Source: Lonsdalea quercina subsp. quercina (GTDB taxonomy: Bacteria; Pseudomonadota; Gammaproteobacteria; Enterobacterales; Enterobacteriaceae). Taken from it: a stretch of DNA of 5,177 bases. Where the stretch lies: assembly GCF_000688655.1 (NCBI RefSeq), contig NZ_JIBO01000006.1:537098-542274 (forward strand), read 5' to 3'. Below the pieces are notes generated by a model. The model was not told the origin of the DNA. It ran no database searches and saw only the letters and a program-made list of their open reading frames with translations. Positions 1-4,859 of this stretch are shown here, one piece after another. Each line of letters starts with the position of its first letter. The stretch's first letter is position 1. A program made the position numbers and the translations under genes.

Positions 1-667
1 GTGGATTCACTATCCAATCACACAACCTCAGCCTGAGCCTGAAACACAGGAAACCGTTGTTCAGGAAAATGATGCGATTACCATACCTACAGTGACGGAA
101 TACGCGTTGCTGTCCAGCGCAATCGCTGAAGAAATCGTTGAGGAAAGCAACGACTCGACTGACGCTCAGAGCGCCGATGTCATCGCTCCCGAAGAGGAAG
201 TGACCGCTCAGCTGCCGCTGGAAACCCGCGTATCTCGTGAAGAGACAGTGACAGCGGAAGACAGCGACAAAGAAACGGATAAGACCGACTCAGCATCGAC
301 ACCGTCAGAAGACGTGGTGGCCGATAATGAAAACGTCGAAACAGCTGAAATTGCTGAGCCTGCCACAGAGGATGCACCGGCAGCGGTTGAAGAACCTGCT
401 GAGCAAGCGGTTGAAGCGGCGCCTGCCGCGGCGGAAAAGCCGGTCGAAACATCAACTCCGGCGAAATCCAATGCGCAGCCAACCTTTAAACATCACGCAA
501 ATGCGCCGATGACGAAAGCTCCGGCACCGCAGTATGTCCCGGAAGAGCCGAAATCCAGCGACTGGCAGCGCCCCGCGTTCGAGTTCACCGGGAAAGGCTC
601 TGCGGGCGGCCATGCTTCGGTTAACAGCGCCAGTGCCCCGGCAACCAAGCCAGCCGTGGAAGAGTAA
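1..667 (+). CDS. rne: Ribonuclease E, C-terminal part (5' end lies outside the window)
   Basis: The frame is open from base 2 and gives 221 residues before TAA at 665-667, so the gene enters from the left and any internal start would be artificial. RNase E is the endonuclease that starts most mRNA decay and processes rRNA and tRNA; its C-terminal half scaffolds the RNA degradosome at the inner membrane. What is visible is the disordered tail: a long stretch rich in Glu, Ala, Pro, Thr and Val, then a conserved end with HHANAPMTKAPAPQYVP and SDWQRPAFEF followed by GKGSAGGH. From memory this matches the end of E. coli RNase E (SDWQRPTFAFEGKGAAGGH), the segment that binds polynucleotide phosphorylase. 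The catalytic S1 and RNase H-like domains and the RhlB and enolase sites are not in the window, or not identifiable in the part seen. Low-complexity composition creates long antisense open frames here that are not genes. Identification is firm from the last 45 residues. Confidence 0.95.
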   Translation, partial: WIHYPITQPQPEPETQETVVQENDAITIPTVTEYALLSSAIAEEIVEESNDSTDAQSADVIAPEEEVTAQLPLETRVSREETVTAEDSDKETDKTDSASTPSEDVVADNENVETAEIAEPATEDAPAAVEEPAEQAVEAAPAAAEKPVETSTPAKSNAQPTFKHHANAPMTKAPAPQYVPEEPKSSDWQRPAFEFTGKGSAGGHASVNSASAPATKPAVEE

Positions 668-671
668 CCAC

Positions 672-700
672 AAAAAAGCACCACGTGACTGACGTGGTGC
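672..700 (-). terminator. Rho-independent terminator, minus strand (distal)
   Basis: GCACCACGT (678-686) pairs perfectly with ACGTGGTGC (692-700) around a 5-base loop. A run of six A at 672-677 becomes a U-tract only when read on the minus strand; the plus-strand side has no T-run. It therefore serves as a second, back-up terminator for the minus-strand gene ending at 749. On the plus strand it could still form a stable 3' hairpin on rne mRNA. Confidence 0.75.
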
Positions 701-712
701 CTGATGTCTGTC

Positions 713-742
713 AAAAAAGCCCGTCAATGACGGGCTTTTTTT
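713..742. terminator. Bidirectional rho-independent terminator between rne and the convergent ABM-fold gene
   Basis: GCCCGT (719-724) pairs with ACGGGC (730-735) around a 5-base loop. The stem is flanked by six A (713-718) and seven T (736-742), which also pair and give U-tracts on both strands. It lies 45 bases after the rne stop and 6 bases beyond the stop of the minus-strand gene, so it can end both transcripts. Confidence 0.9.
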
Positions 743-748
743 ATCAGC

Positions 749-1036
749 TTATGCGACCTGAGTCATCAGCTTGATGTCGACGGAAACGGTCTTACCTTCC
801 ATATCCGCTACCAGCTTCTGGAAGTGTGCCGTTTTTTCATGCGTCTCTAGCGCTGCTTTATTTTTCCAGCGTTCAATGAAAACAAAAGCACCTGGCTTAT
901 CGATTTCCGCGTGTAAATCGTACTGCAGATTGCCGGCCTCTTTACGGCTGGGTTCTACCGCTTTGGTGACCGCATCGGTGATTTCTTTCAAGTACTCTGG
1001 TTTTGCCTGAAGGCAAGCGACAACACGAATTTCCAT
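749..1036 (-). CDS. Putative quinol monooxygenase, antibiotic biosynthesis monooxygenase (ABM) fold
   Basis: This 95-residue soluble protein looks like a single dimeric alpha/beta ABM domain, the fold of YgiN and LsrG. Visible features are an N-terminal strand (MEIRVVACLQAKP), a helix (EYLKEITDAVTKAVEPSRKEAG), then the strand YDLHAE, the motif FVFIERWKNKAALETHEKTAHF, and a final strand VSVDIKLMTQ. The ERW...H...H arrangement is typical of the family; members act on quinols or small aromatics without a cofactor, or have unrelated roles. The actual substrate cannot be read from the sequence. An in-frame ATG lies 18 bases upstream (1054), but the ATG at 1036 has AGAGGA placed 4 to 5 bases before it and matches the usual family start, so I chose it. 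No partner gene lies with it: it is convergent with rne and divergent from pyrC. E. coli does not have this gene at this place, as I recall. Family call is good; function is open. Confidence 0.85.
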   Translation of the reverse strand: MEIRVVACLQAKPEYLKEITDAVTKAVEPSRKEAGNLQYDLHAEIDKPGAFVFIERWKNKAALETHEKTAHFQKLVADMEGKTVSVDIKLMTQVA

Positions 1037-1063
1037 TTTTTCCTCTTCTCGCATTTTGCGAAT

Positions 1064-1092
1064 GTATTAGATCTTTTAATATGAAACGCCAA
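1064..1092 (-). promoter_or_regulatory. Candidate promoter of the ABM-fold gene
   Basis: Read on the minus strand, TTGGCG (1092-1087) and TAATAC (1069-1064) are separated by 17 bases. The -35 matches consensus at 4 of 6 positions, the -10 at only 3. A start near 1057 would give a leader of about 20 bases with the Shine-Dalgarno AGAGGA at 1046-1041. Position is sensible but the match is modest. Confidence 0.35.
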
Positions 1093-1099
1093 TAAAAGA

Positions 1100-1144
1100 T
1101 GAATTTCAACCACTTCAAAACAATCGGGTGCATTTCAACCACTT
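1100..1144. repeat. Pair of 16-bp direct repeats in the pyrC upstream region
   Basis: TGAATTTCAACCACTT at 1100-1115 and TGCATTTCAACCACTT at 1129-1144 differ at one position and start exactly 29 bases apart. They lie between the two divergent genes, just upstream of the proposed pyrC -35. A tandem site for a DNA-binding regulator is possible, but I do not recognise the motif. Confidence 0.7.
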
Positions 1145-1155
1145 TGCGCTTATGC

Positions 1156-1184
1156 TTATCACCCGCCGTAATCAGTCTTATAAC
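1156..1184 (+). promoter_or_regulatory. Candidate sigma-70 promoter of pyrC
   Basis: TTATCA (1156-1161) and TATAAC (1179-1184) match the -35 at 4 of 6 and the -10 at 5 of 6 positions with the optimal 17-base spacer. Transcription would start near 1190, giving a leader of about 30 bases. In E. coli and Salmonella pyrC is controlled by nucleotide-dependent start-site choice that makes or omits a leader hairpin, and by PurR; I cannot see a convincing copy of either signal here. Confidence 0.55.
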
Positions 1185-1219
1185 CGCTATGTTAATCACT
1201 GACCGCCGGAGCAAAATCC

Positions 1220-2263
1220 ATGACCCCCGTTCCAACCGCCCTGAAAATCCGCCGTCCCGATGACTGGCATCTTCACCTGCGTGACGACGACATGCTAAAT
1301 GCGGTATTACCCTATACCAGCGCCGTTTTCGGCCGCGCCATAGTCATGCCTAACCTGACGCCGCCGATCACTACCGTCGCAGCAGCAGAGGCCTATAGAA
1401 CGCGCATTCTTGCCGCTATCCCCTCTGCGCATCATTTTCATCCGCTGATGACATGTTATTTGACCGATACGCTGGACCCGCGCGAGCTGACCCTGGGTTT
1501 TCAAGAGGGTATCTTTACAGCGGCCAAACTCTATCCAGCCAATGCGACCACAAACTCGAGCCACGGCGTGACGGACATTCGCGCTATCTACCCGGTTTTG
1601 GAGCAAATGCAGAAGCTGGGAATGCCCTTACTGGTGCATGGTGAAGTTACGGATCCCGAGGTGGACATTTTCGATCGCGAAGCCTACTTCATCGATCGCG
1701 TTATGGAACCTGTGCGCAAGCAATTTCCGGCGCTGAAGGTGGTTTTCGAACATATCACTACGCGTGATGCGGCACACTACGTACTGGATAACGATGACTA
1801 TCTGGCGGCCACCATTACCCCGCAACACCTGATGTACAACCGCAATCACATGTTGGTGGGTGGAATACGTCCTCACCTGTACTGCCTGCCTATACTCAAA
1901 AGAAATGTGCATCAGCAGGCATTGCGCGATGCCGTCGCCAGCGGTTCAGAGAAATTCTTTCTGGGAACCGACTCTGCCCCGCACCTGCAGCATCGTAAGG
2001 AGTCCTCATGCGGCTGCGCTGGTGTATTCAACGCACAGGCGGCCCTGAGCGCGTATGCCACCGTGTTTGAGGAGATCGGCGCGTTAGACCATTTGGAAGC
2101 TTTTTGTTCGCTTAACGGCCCGCGTTTCTATGGCCTCCCCGTCAATGAAGACTTCATCGAACTGCGTCGAGAACCGACTACCTTTCCAGAACACATTGCT
2201 GCCAAAGAACAAAAAATCATTCCCTTTATGGCAGGACAACAGCTGAACTGGTCCGTCCGATAA
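1220..2263 (+). CDS. pyrC: Dihydroorotase
   Basis: PyrC catalyses reversible ring closure of N-carbamoyl-L-aspartate to L-dihydroorotate, the third step of de novo pyrimidine synthesis, in the cytosol. At 347 residues it is full length for the type II (E. coli-like) enzyme. All binuclear zinc ligands are visible: H17 and H19 in DDWHLHLRD, the carboxylated lysine K103 in [16 protein letters not shown]140 in LLVHGEV, H178 in VVFEHIT and the catalytic D251 in LGTDSAPH. The substrate-contact motif VMPNL and the mobile loop with the paired Thr after K103 are also present, so the enzyme should be active. The start follows the Shine-Dalgarno GGAG (1208-1211) by 8 bases. The gene has its own promoter and is followed by a hairpin at 2271-2288, so it appears monocistronic; dinI downstream has a separate SOS promoter. 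Identification is essentially certain. Confidence 0.99.
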   Translation: MTPVPTALKIRRPDDWHLHLRDDDMLNAVLPYTSAVFGRAIVMPNLTPPITTVAAAEAYRTRILAAIPSAHHFHPLMTCYLTDTLDPRELTLGFQEGIFTAAKLYPANATTNSSHGVTDIRAIYPVLEQMQKLGMPLLVHGEVTDPEVDIFDREAYFIDRVMEPVRKQFPALKVVFEHITTRDAAHYVLDNDDYLAATITPQHLMYNRNHMLVGGIRPHLYCLPILKRNVHQQALRDAVASGSEKFFLGTDSAPHLQHRKESSCGCAGVFNAQAALSAYATVFEEIGALDHLEAFCSLNGPRFYGLPVNEDFIELRREPTTFPEHIAAKEQKIIPFMAGQQLNWSVR

Positions 2264-2270
2264 ATCATAT

Positions 2271-2288
2271 CCCTGCCGGAAGGCAGGG
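2271..2288 (+). terminator. GC-rich hairpin after pyrC, without U-tract
   Basis: CCCTGCC (2271-2277) pairs perfectly with GGCAGGG (2282-2288) around the tetraloop GGAA, a stable GNRA-type loop. It begins 7 bases after the pyrC stop. The sequence that follows (GAAACTCG) has no T-run, so it is not a classical intrinsic terminator; it may protect the mRNA 3' end or act with Rho. Confidence 0.55.
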
Positions 2289-2318
2289 GAAACTCGTCTA
2301 TCTTCGGCTTGACGCCTC

Positions 2319-2347
2319 TTGCGTTTCATTCCAGACAACTGTATAAA
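2319..2347 (+). promoter_or_regulatory. Candidate dinI promoter, overlapped by the LexA box
   Basis: TATAAA (2342-2347) matches the -10 consensus at 5 of 6 positions and lies 17 bases after TTGCGT (2319-2324), a weak -35 that keeps the TTG. The -10 lies inside the LexA operator, the usual geometry for LexA repression. A better -35, TTGACG at 2309-2314, has no good -10 at the proper distance. Confidence 0.5.
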
Positions 2348-2356
2348 CGAACAGTC
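2337..2356. promoter_or_regulatory. LexA box (SOS operator) of dinI
   Basis: The core CTGTATAAACGAACAG (2339-2354) fits CTGT-N8-ACAG exactly, with the AT-leaning centre usual for LexA operators. It sits 19 bases before the dinI start. LexA bound here would cover the -10 and hold dinI off until RecA filaments trigger LexA self-cleavage. Confidence 0.93.
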
Positions 2357-2372
2357 CTGTATGGAGGTCATT

Positions 2373-2624
2373 ATGCGTGTTGAAATCACTGTAGCAAAAA
2401 CCGTTAAGTTGCCTGCCGGCGCTATCGACGCCCTGACAAATGAGTTAAGCCATCGCATTCAAGCTCAATATCCCGACACCTCTGTTTTAGTGCGCTATGC
2501 CGGGTCGAACAATCTTAGTGTCTTCGGCGGCAGTAAGGATGACAAAGAGAAAATAACCGAGATTCTTCAAGAGACATGGGAAAGCGCTGACGATTGGTTT
2601 TTCTCCGGACTCGATACTGACTAA
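2373..2624 (+). CDS. dinI: DNA damage-inducible protein I, RecA modulator
   Basis: DinI is a small cytosolic SOS protein that binds RecA filaments, stabilises them and restrains UmuD cleavage, so it tunes the damage response. The 83 residues match E. coli DinI (81 residues) almost throughout: MRVEITVAKT, LPAGAIDALTNELSHRI, YAGSNNLSVFG and the nearly invariant acidic end EILQETWESADDWF, which is the RecA-contacting helix. The C-terminus runs on as FSGLDTD, a few residues past the E. coli end. The ATG at 2373 was chosen over an in-frame ATG at 2319 because it follows GGAGG (2363-2367) by 5 bases and gives the family N-terminus, while the upstream one lies before the promoter -10. Regulation by LexA is visible directly upstream. 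No clear hairpin terminator follows the stop. Confidence 0.97.
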   Translation: MRVEITVAKTVKLPAGAIDALTNELSHRIQAQYPDTSVLVRYAGSNNLSVFGGSKDDKEKITEILQETWESADDWFFSGLDTD

Positions 2625-2945
2625 ACGTCGTCCGTCCTCAATTTGGTTCCTTAACTATTCTTTTCACCCTTTTTTCACTGCAATATTGCCATGTTGTCAT
2701 CACCGCATTCGGCTCTCTGTATAAAAATTCGAGTGCAAGTTAATTAATTGGTAATATTTTCAAACCATCTTATTAATGCACTTATAGCCAAAGAAATTTA
2801 AATTGTCAGTCAACGCTAAACCTACGAAGGTCATGTTATTCTCACTCTAAGCGGAAAAGCAAATTCTCCCAGCCACATGAAGAGCAAAAAACGACCAGAT
2901 TCGCGATTGTTTACAATAAAATTCCATAAATGTAATCAGGAGAGA

Positions 2946-2951
2946 TATACT
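2946..2951 (+). promoter_or_regulatory. Candidate -10 element for bssS
   Basis: TATACT matches the -10 consensus at 5 of 6 positions and would give a leader of roughly 70 bases. No good -35 lies at the right distance (TTCCAT at 18 bases matches poorly), so this promoter, if real, would depend on an activator or another sigma factor such as RpoS. The element overlaps the inverted repeat TACTCA-T-TGAGTA at 2948-2960, which could be an operator. Confidence 0.35.
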
Positions 2952-3000
2952 CATTGAGTAATCGTAGATAGGAGTCATCTAGAACCTCGTTTAGTCACTC

Positions 3001-3024
3001 ATGCTAGTAACTAGTCATAAGGGG
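3001..3024 (+). promoter_or_regulatory. CTAG-containing inverted repeat abutting the bssS ribosome binding site
   Basis: CTAGT (3004-3008) and ACTAG (3010-3014) form a perfect inverted repeat around one base, flanked by ATG (3001-3003) and CAT (3016-3018), which could extend it. The bssS Shine-Dalgarno AAGGGG (3019-3024) starts right after it, 5 bases before the ATG. A DNA operator is more likely than an RNA hairpin, since a one-base loop cannot form without opening pairs. Confidence 0.4.
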
Positions 3025-3029
3025 TAATC

Positions 3030-3284
3030 ATGGATATAAAAAGTGAAGTTATTCAAACACATCCACTTGTGGGTTGGGATATCAGCACCGTCGACAGCTA
3101 CGATGCAATGATGATCCGCTTACACTACCTCCGTACCGCGGACCAGGCTCCCGATGAAGCTCAAGTTGATCGTACTTTATGGTTAACCACCGATGTTGCA
3201 AAACAGCTCATCAACATTCTTGAAGCAGGCATTGCCAAGATAGAATCAAATGAATTTGAGCCAATTGATTATTTAAAGCATTAA
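3030..3284 (+). CDS. bssS: Biofilm formation regulatory protein BssS
   Basis: BssS (YceP) is a small cytosolic protein reported in E. coli to affect biofilm formation, indole and AI-2 related signalling and motility; its molecular mechanism is not known. The 84-residue product equals the E. coli length and shares its hallmark blocks: EVIQTHPLVGWDISTVDSYDA near the start, LHYL, TLWLTTDVAKQ and NILEAGIAKIES toward the end. The middle (residues about 35-48) and the last ten residues vary, as in other family members. No signal peptide, membrane segment or known DNA-binding motif is visible. The start follows AAGGGG (3019-3024) by 5 bases. The gene stands alone: a long leader region precedes it and a strong terminator follows 33 bases after the stop. 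Confidence 0.96.
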   Translation: MDIKSEVIQTHPLVGWDISTVDSYDAMMIRLHYLRTADQAPDEAQVDRTLWLTTDVAKQLINILEAGIAKIESNEFEPIDYLKH

Positions 3285-3316
3285 AATTTCATTCTATAGT
3301 GCGTTATTATCACCCC

Positions 3317-3348
3317 AGACACCGCCTCTAAAGGCGGTGTCGTCTTTT
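3317..3348 (+). terminator. Rho-independent terminator of bssS
   Basis: GACACCGCCT (3318-3327) pairs perfectly with AGGCGGTGTC (3332-3341) around a 4-base loop, followed by GTCTTTT. The 10-bp GC-rich stem with a short T-run lies 33 bases after the bssS stop and separates bssS from the yceJ-yceI unit. Confidence 0.88.
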
Positions 3349-3647
3349 ATATCGAACGCACAGCGGGATGCCTCAAAAATAATTTACGTCTCTCATTATT
3401 TTATCCATGATATGTCGCTCATGTTTTAATAAAAATAAGTCATTTTGTATTTTTAACATTTTGGCGCATAAAACGGCTAATACAATCAATGCATACGGTT
3501 AACTGAAAGAGATTGAGGTCGCTCATTCAAAATGATTGATAAATGAAATCATCATGTTAAAAGCAATAATTTTATATTGCTTTTATGTTTACCTATGTTT
3601 AATTATCTCCAGACCTTCATTGCAACTTCACGATAAGGATTGTGGTC
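3349..3647. other. AT-rich spacer upstream of yceJ, where E. coli has solA and yceO
   Basis: About 300 bases with no supported gene. A candidate -10 TACAAT (3481-3486) lacks a well-placed -35. Local symmetries include ATGATT/AATCAT around 3532-3552 and the 11-bp inverted repeat at 3558-3585. A frame beginning at ATG 3554 starts with a hydrophobic stretch (MLKAIILYCFYVYLCLIIS) but then runs out of frame into yceJ, has no Shine-Dalgarno and is not called. Confidence 0.55.
3558..3585. repeat. 11-bp perfect inverted repeat upstream of yceJ
   Basis: TAAAAGCAATA (3558-3568) is the exact reverse complement of TATTGCTTTTA (3575-3585), with a 6-base spacer ATTTTA. It lies 62 bases before the yceJ start. 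With only two G:C pairs the RNA stem would be weak, so a protein-binding site or a weak terminator are both possible. Confidence 0.65.
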
Positions 3648-4202
3648 ATGCTTCGGCGCAACACCTCATCCCAATATGGTCATATCAGCATTCTACTACA
3701 CTGGGTCGTCGCGCTGACCGTCTACGGCATGTTTGCACTAGGGCTGTGGATGGTCTCGTTAGGCTATTACGACAACTGGTATCACAAGGCACCCGAAATA
3801 CATAAAAGCATTGGCATCCTTCTTTTCCTTATCGTTTTGTTCCGGGTGATATGGCGCAAAATTAGCCCCGCCCCTTCGCCGCTAGCCAGTTATTCACGAT
3901 TTACCCGAATAAGCGCCACGCTGGCACATATTCTTCTCTACCTCTTGCTGTTCAGTCTGCTCATTAGCGGCTATCTGATTTCGACGGCGGAAGGTCAGCC
4001 TATTTCAGTATTTGGCTGGTTTAACGTTCCAGCGACGCTGAGCGGAGTCAGAGATCAGGCTGATATTGCAGGCGACATTCATTTCTATCTTGCGTGGGGT
4101 ATCGTCATTTTGTCGGTGCTGCATGCATTAGCAGCGTTAAAGCATCACTTCATTGATGGTGACAGTACGTTAAAACGGATGTTGGGTCGCAGCGTCCATT
4201 AA
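3648..4202 (+). CDS. yceJ: Cytochrome b561 family protein YceJ
   Basis: This is an inner-membrane b-type cytochrome thought to pass electrons between quinol and a periplasmic or membrane partner; its physiological partner is unknown. From the ATG at 3648 it has 184 residues and four hydrophobic segments at about 14-38, 54-70, 88-110 and 143-165. The four histidines expected to hold two haems are H18 (LLHWVV), H52 (EIHKSIG), H145 (DIHFYLAW) and H159 ([11 protein letters not shown]); their spacings, 34 and 14 residues, equal those of E. coli CybB. Signature blocks [33 protein letters not shown] and [14 protein letters not shown] are those of YceJ. An in-frame GTG at 3642 would add two residues, but AAGGA (3635-3639) is only 2 bases from it and 8 from the ATG, so ATG is preferred. 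Only 26 bases and no terminator separate it from yceI, so the two are probably co-transcribed. Confidence 0.95.
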   Translation: MLRRNTSSQYGHISILLHWVVALTVYGMFALGLWMVSLGYYDNWYHKAPEIHKSIGILLFLIVLFRVIWRKISPAPSPLASYSRFTRISATLAHILLYLLLFSLLISGYLISTAEGQPISVFGWFNVPATLSGVRDQADIAGDIHFYLAWGIVILSVLHALAALKHHFIDGDSTLKRMLGRSVH

Positions 4203-4228
4203 ACCTCGGGATTGTAAGGAGAAAACCA

Positions 4229-4807
4229 ATGTTAAAGAAAACGCTATTGGGTTTACTACTCGCTTCAACAGTTTCCTACGCAGGTTCCGCTCTTGCAGCG
4301 GATTATAAAATTGATAAAGAGGGCCAACATGCTTTCATACAATTTCGAATCAAACATTTGGGCTACAGCTGGTTGTATGGGACGTTCAAAGATTTCGACG
4401 GCACCTTCACATTTGACGAAGCGAATCCGTCCTCGGACAAAGTGAATGTGACGATCAAAACCGATAGCGTGGACACGAATCATGCCGAGCGTGACAAACA
4501 TATCCGCAGCGCCGATTTCCTGAACGTGGCAAAAGCGCCTCTGGCGACTTTCACCTCTACCGGCGTGAAAAAAAGTGGTGATGATTTGGATATCACTGGC
4601 AACCTGACGTTGAACGGCGTCACCAAACCAGTAACGCTTGAGGCCAAACTGATGGGACAAGGGGACGATCCTTGGGGTAACTATCGTGCGGGCTTCGAAG
4701 CCAAAGGGAAGATCAAGCTGAAAGACTTCAACATCACTACAGACCTGGGGCCAGCCTCGCAAGACGTCGAGCTGATTATTTCACTTGAAGGTATCCGCCA
4801 GAAATAA
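4229..4807 (+). CDS. yceI: Periplasmic lipid-binding protein YceI
   Basis: YceI-family proteins fold as a lipocalin-like beta-barrel that holds a long isoprenoid such as a polyprenyl chain; the E. coli protein is periplasmic and induced at high pH, and its exact role is unsettled. The 192 residues are full length (E. coli 191). The N-terminus is a Sec signal peptide: KK, a hydrophobic core [10 protein letters not shown], and a likely cut after GSALA (residue 23) before [13 protein letters not shown]. Conserved family blocks follow: [26 protein letters not shown], the [19 protein letters not shown] stretch, [28 protein letters not shown], and [13 protein letters not shown] near the end. The start is fixed by AAGGAG (4216-4221), 7 bases before ATG. 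It lies directly after yceJ, the same pairing as in E. coli, which suggests a functional link between the membrane cytochrome and this carrier. A terminator follows at 4819-4847. Confidence 0.98.
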   Translation: MLKKTLLGLLLASTVSYAGSALAADYKIDKEGQHAFIQFRIKHLGYSWLYGTFKDFDGTFTFDEANPSSDKVNVTIKTDSVDTNHAERDKHIRSADFLNVAKAPLATFTSTGVKKSGDDLDITGNLTLNGVTKPVTLEAKLMGQGDDPWGNYRAGFEAKGKIKLKDFNITTDLGPASQDVELIISLEGIRQK

Positions 4808-4818
4808 TCCTGTCTGTT

Positions 4819-4847
4819 CAGCCCCGTCAATGAACGGGGCTGTTTTT
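4819..4847 (+). terminator. Rho-independent terminator of yceI
   Basis: CAGCCCCGT (4819-4827) pairs perfectly with ACGGGGCTG (4834-4842) around a 6-base loop and is followed by five T. It begins 11 bases after the yceI stop and lies between the convergent genes yceI and trhO. No T-run appears on the minus-strand side, so it mainly serves yceI. Confidence 0.9.
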
Positions 4848-4859
4848 ATCTCAACGGCG

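Larger units (their letters stand above)
2625..3029. other. Long AT-rich intergenic region between dinI and bssS
   Basis: This 405-base stretch holds no gene I can support. It includes a perfect 10-bp palindrome GCAATATTGC (2680-2689), an inverted repeat ATTGT-TT-ACAAT (2906-2917), another TACTCA-T-TGAGTA (2948-2960), and the bssS leader with three CTAG tetramers. Short frames such as 2877-2957 (26 codons, many Lys and Arg) and 2691 onward (18 codons) lack a Shine-Dalgarno sequence. No hairpin with a T-run suggests a small RNA end. The length implies an extended control region for bssS. Confidence 0.6.

Noticed and set aside
180..482. Long open frames antisense to and in other frames of the rne tail
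   Set aside because: They arise from the repetitive Glu/Ala/Pro codons of the RNase E tail, have low-complexity products and no independent start signals.
1117..1132. Possible PurR operator upstream of pyrC (AAAACAATCGGGTGCA)
   Set aside because: It matches only about 7 of the 10 central consensus bases and is not palindromic; too weak to call although pyrC is PurR-regulated in E. coli.
2084..2458. 124-codon minus-strand frame spanning the pyrC end, the LexA box and the dinI start
   Set aside because: It crosses two real genes and a regulatory site on the opposite strand, with no recognisable product.
2877..2957. 26-codon basic frame (MKSKKRPDSRLFTIKFHKC...)
   Set aside because: It has no Shine-Dalgarno, lies in AT-rich spacer, overlaps the candidate bssS -10, and I do not recognise it.
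3000..3018. TrpR operator upstream of bssS
   Set aside because: Half-sites look right, but the spacing is CTAG-N3-CTAG rather than N4, and a one-base change shifts the symmetric protein contacts. Kept only as a hypothesis in the findings.
3536..3805. 89-codon frame overlapping the start of yceJ
   Set aside because: Its second half is yceJ read in another frame, and neither the first Met nor the Met at 3554 has a ribosome binding site.
4265..4762. 165-codon minus-strand frame inside yceI
   Set aside because: It is a shadow of yceI, a clear full-length gene on the other strand, and resembles no known protein.
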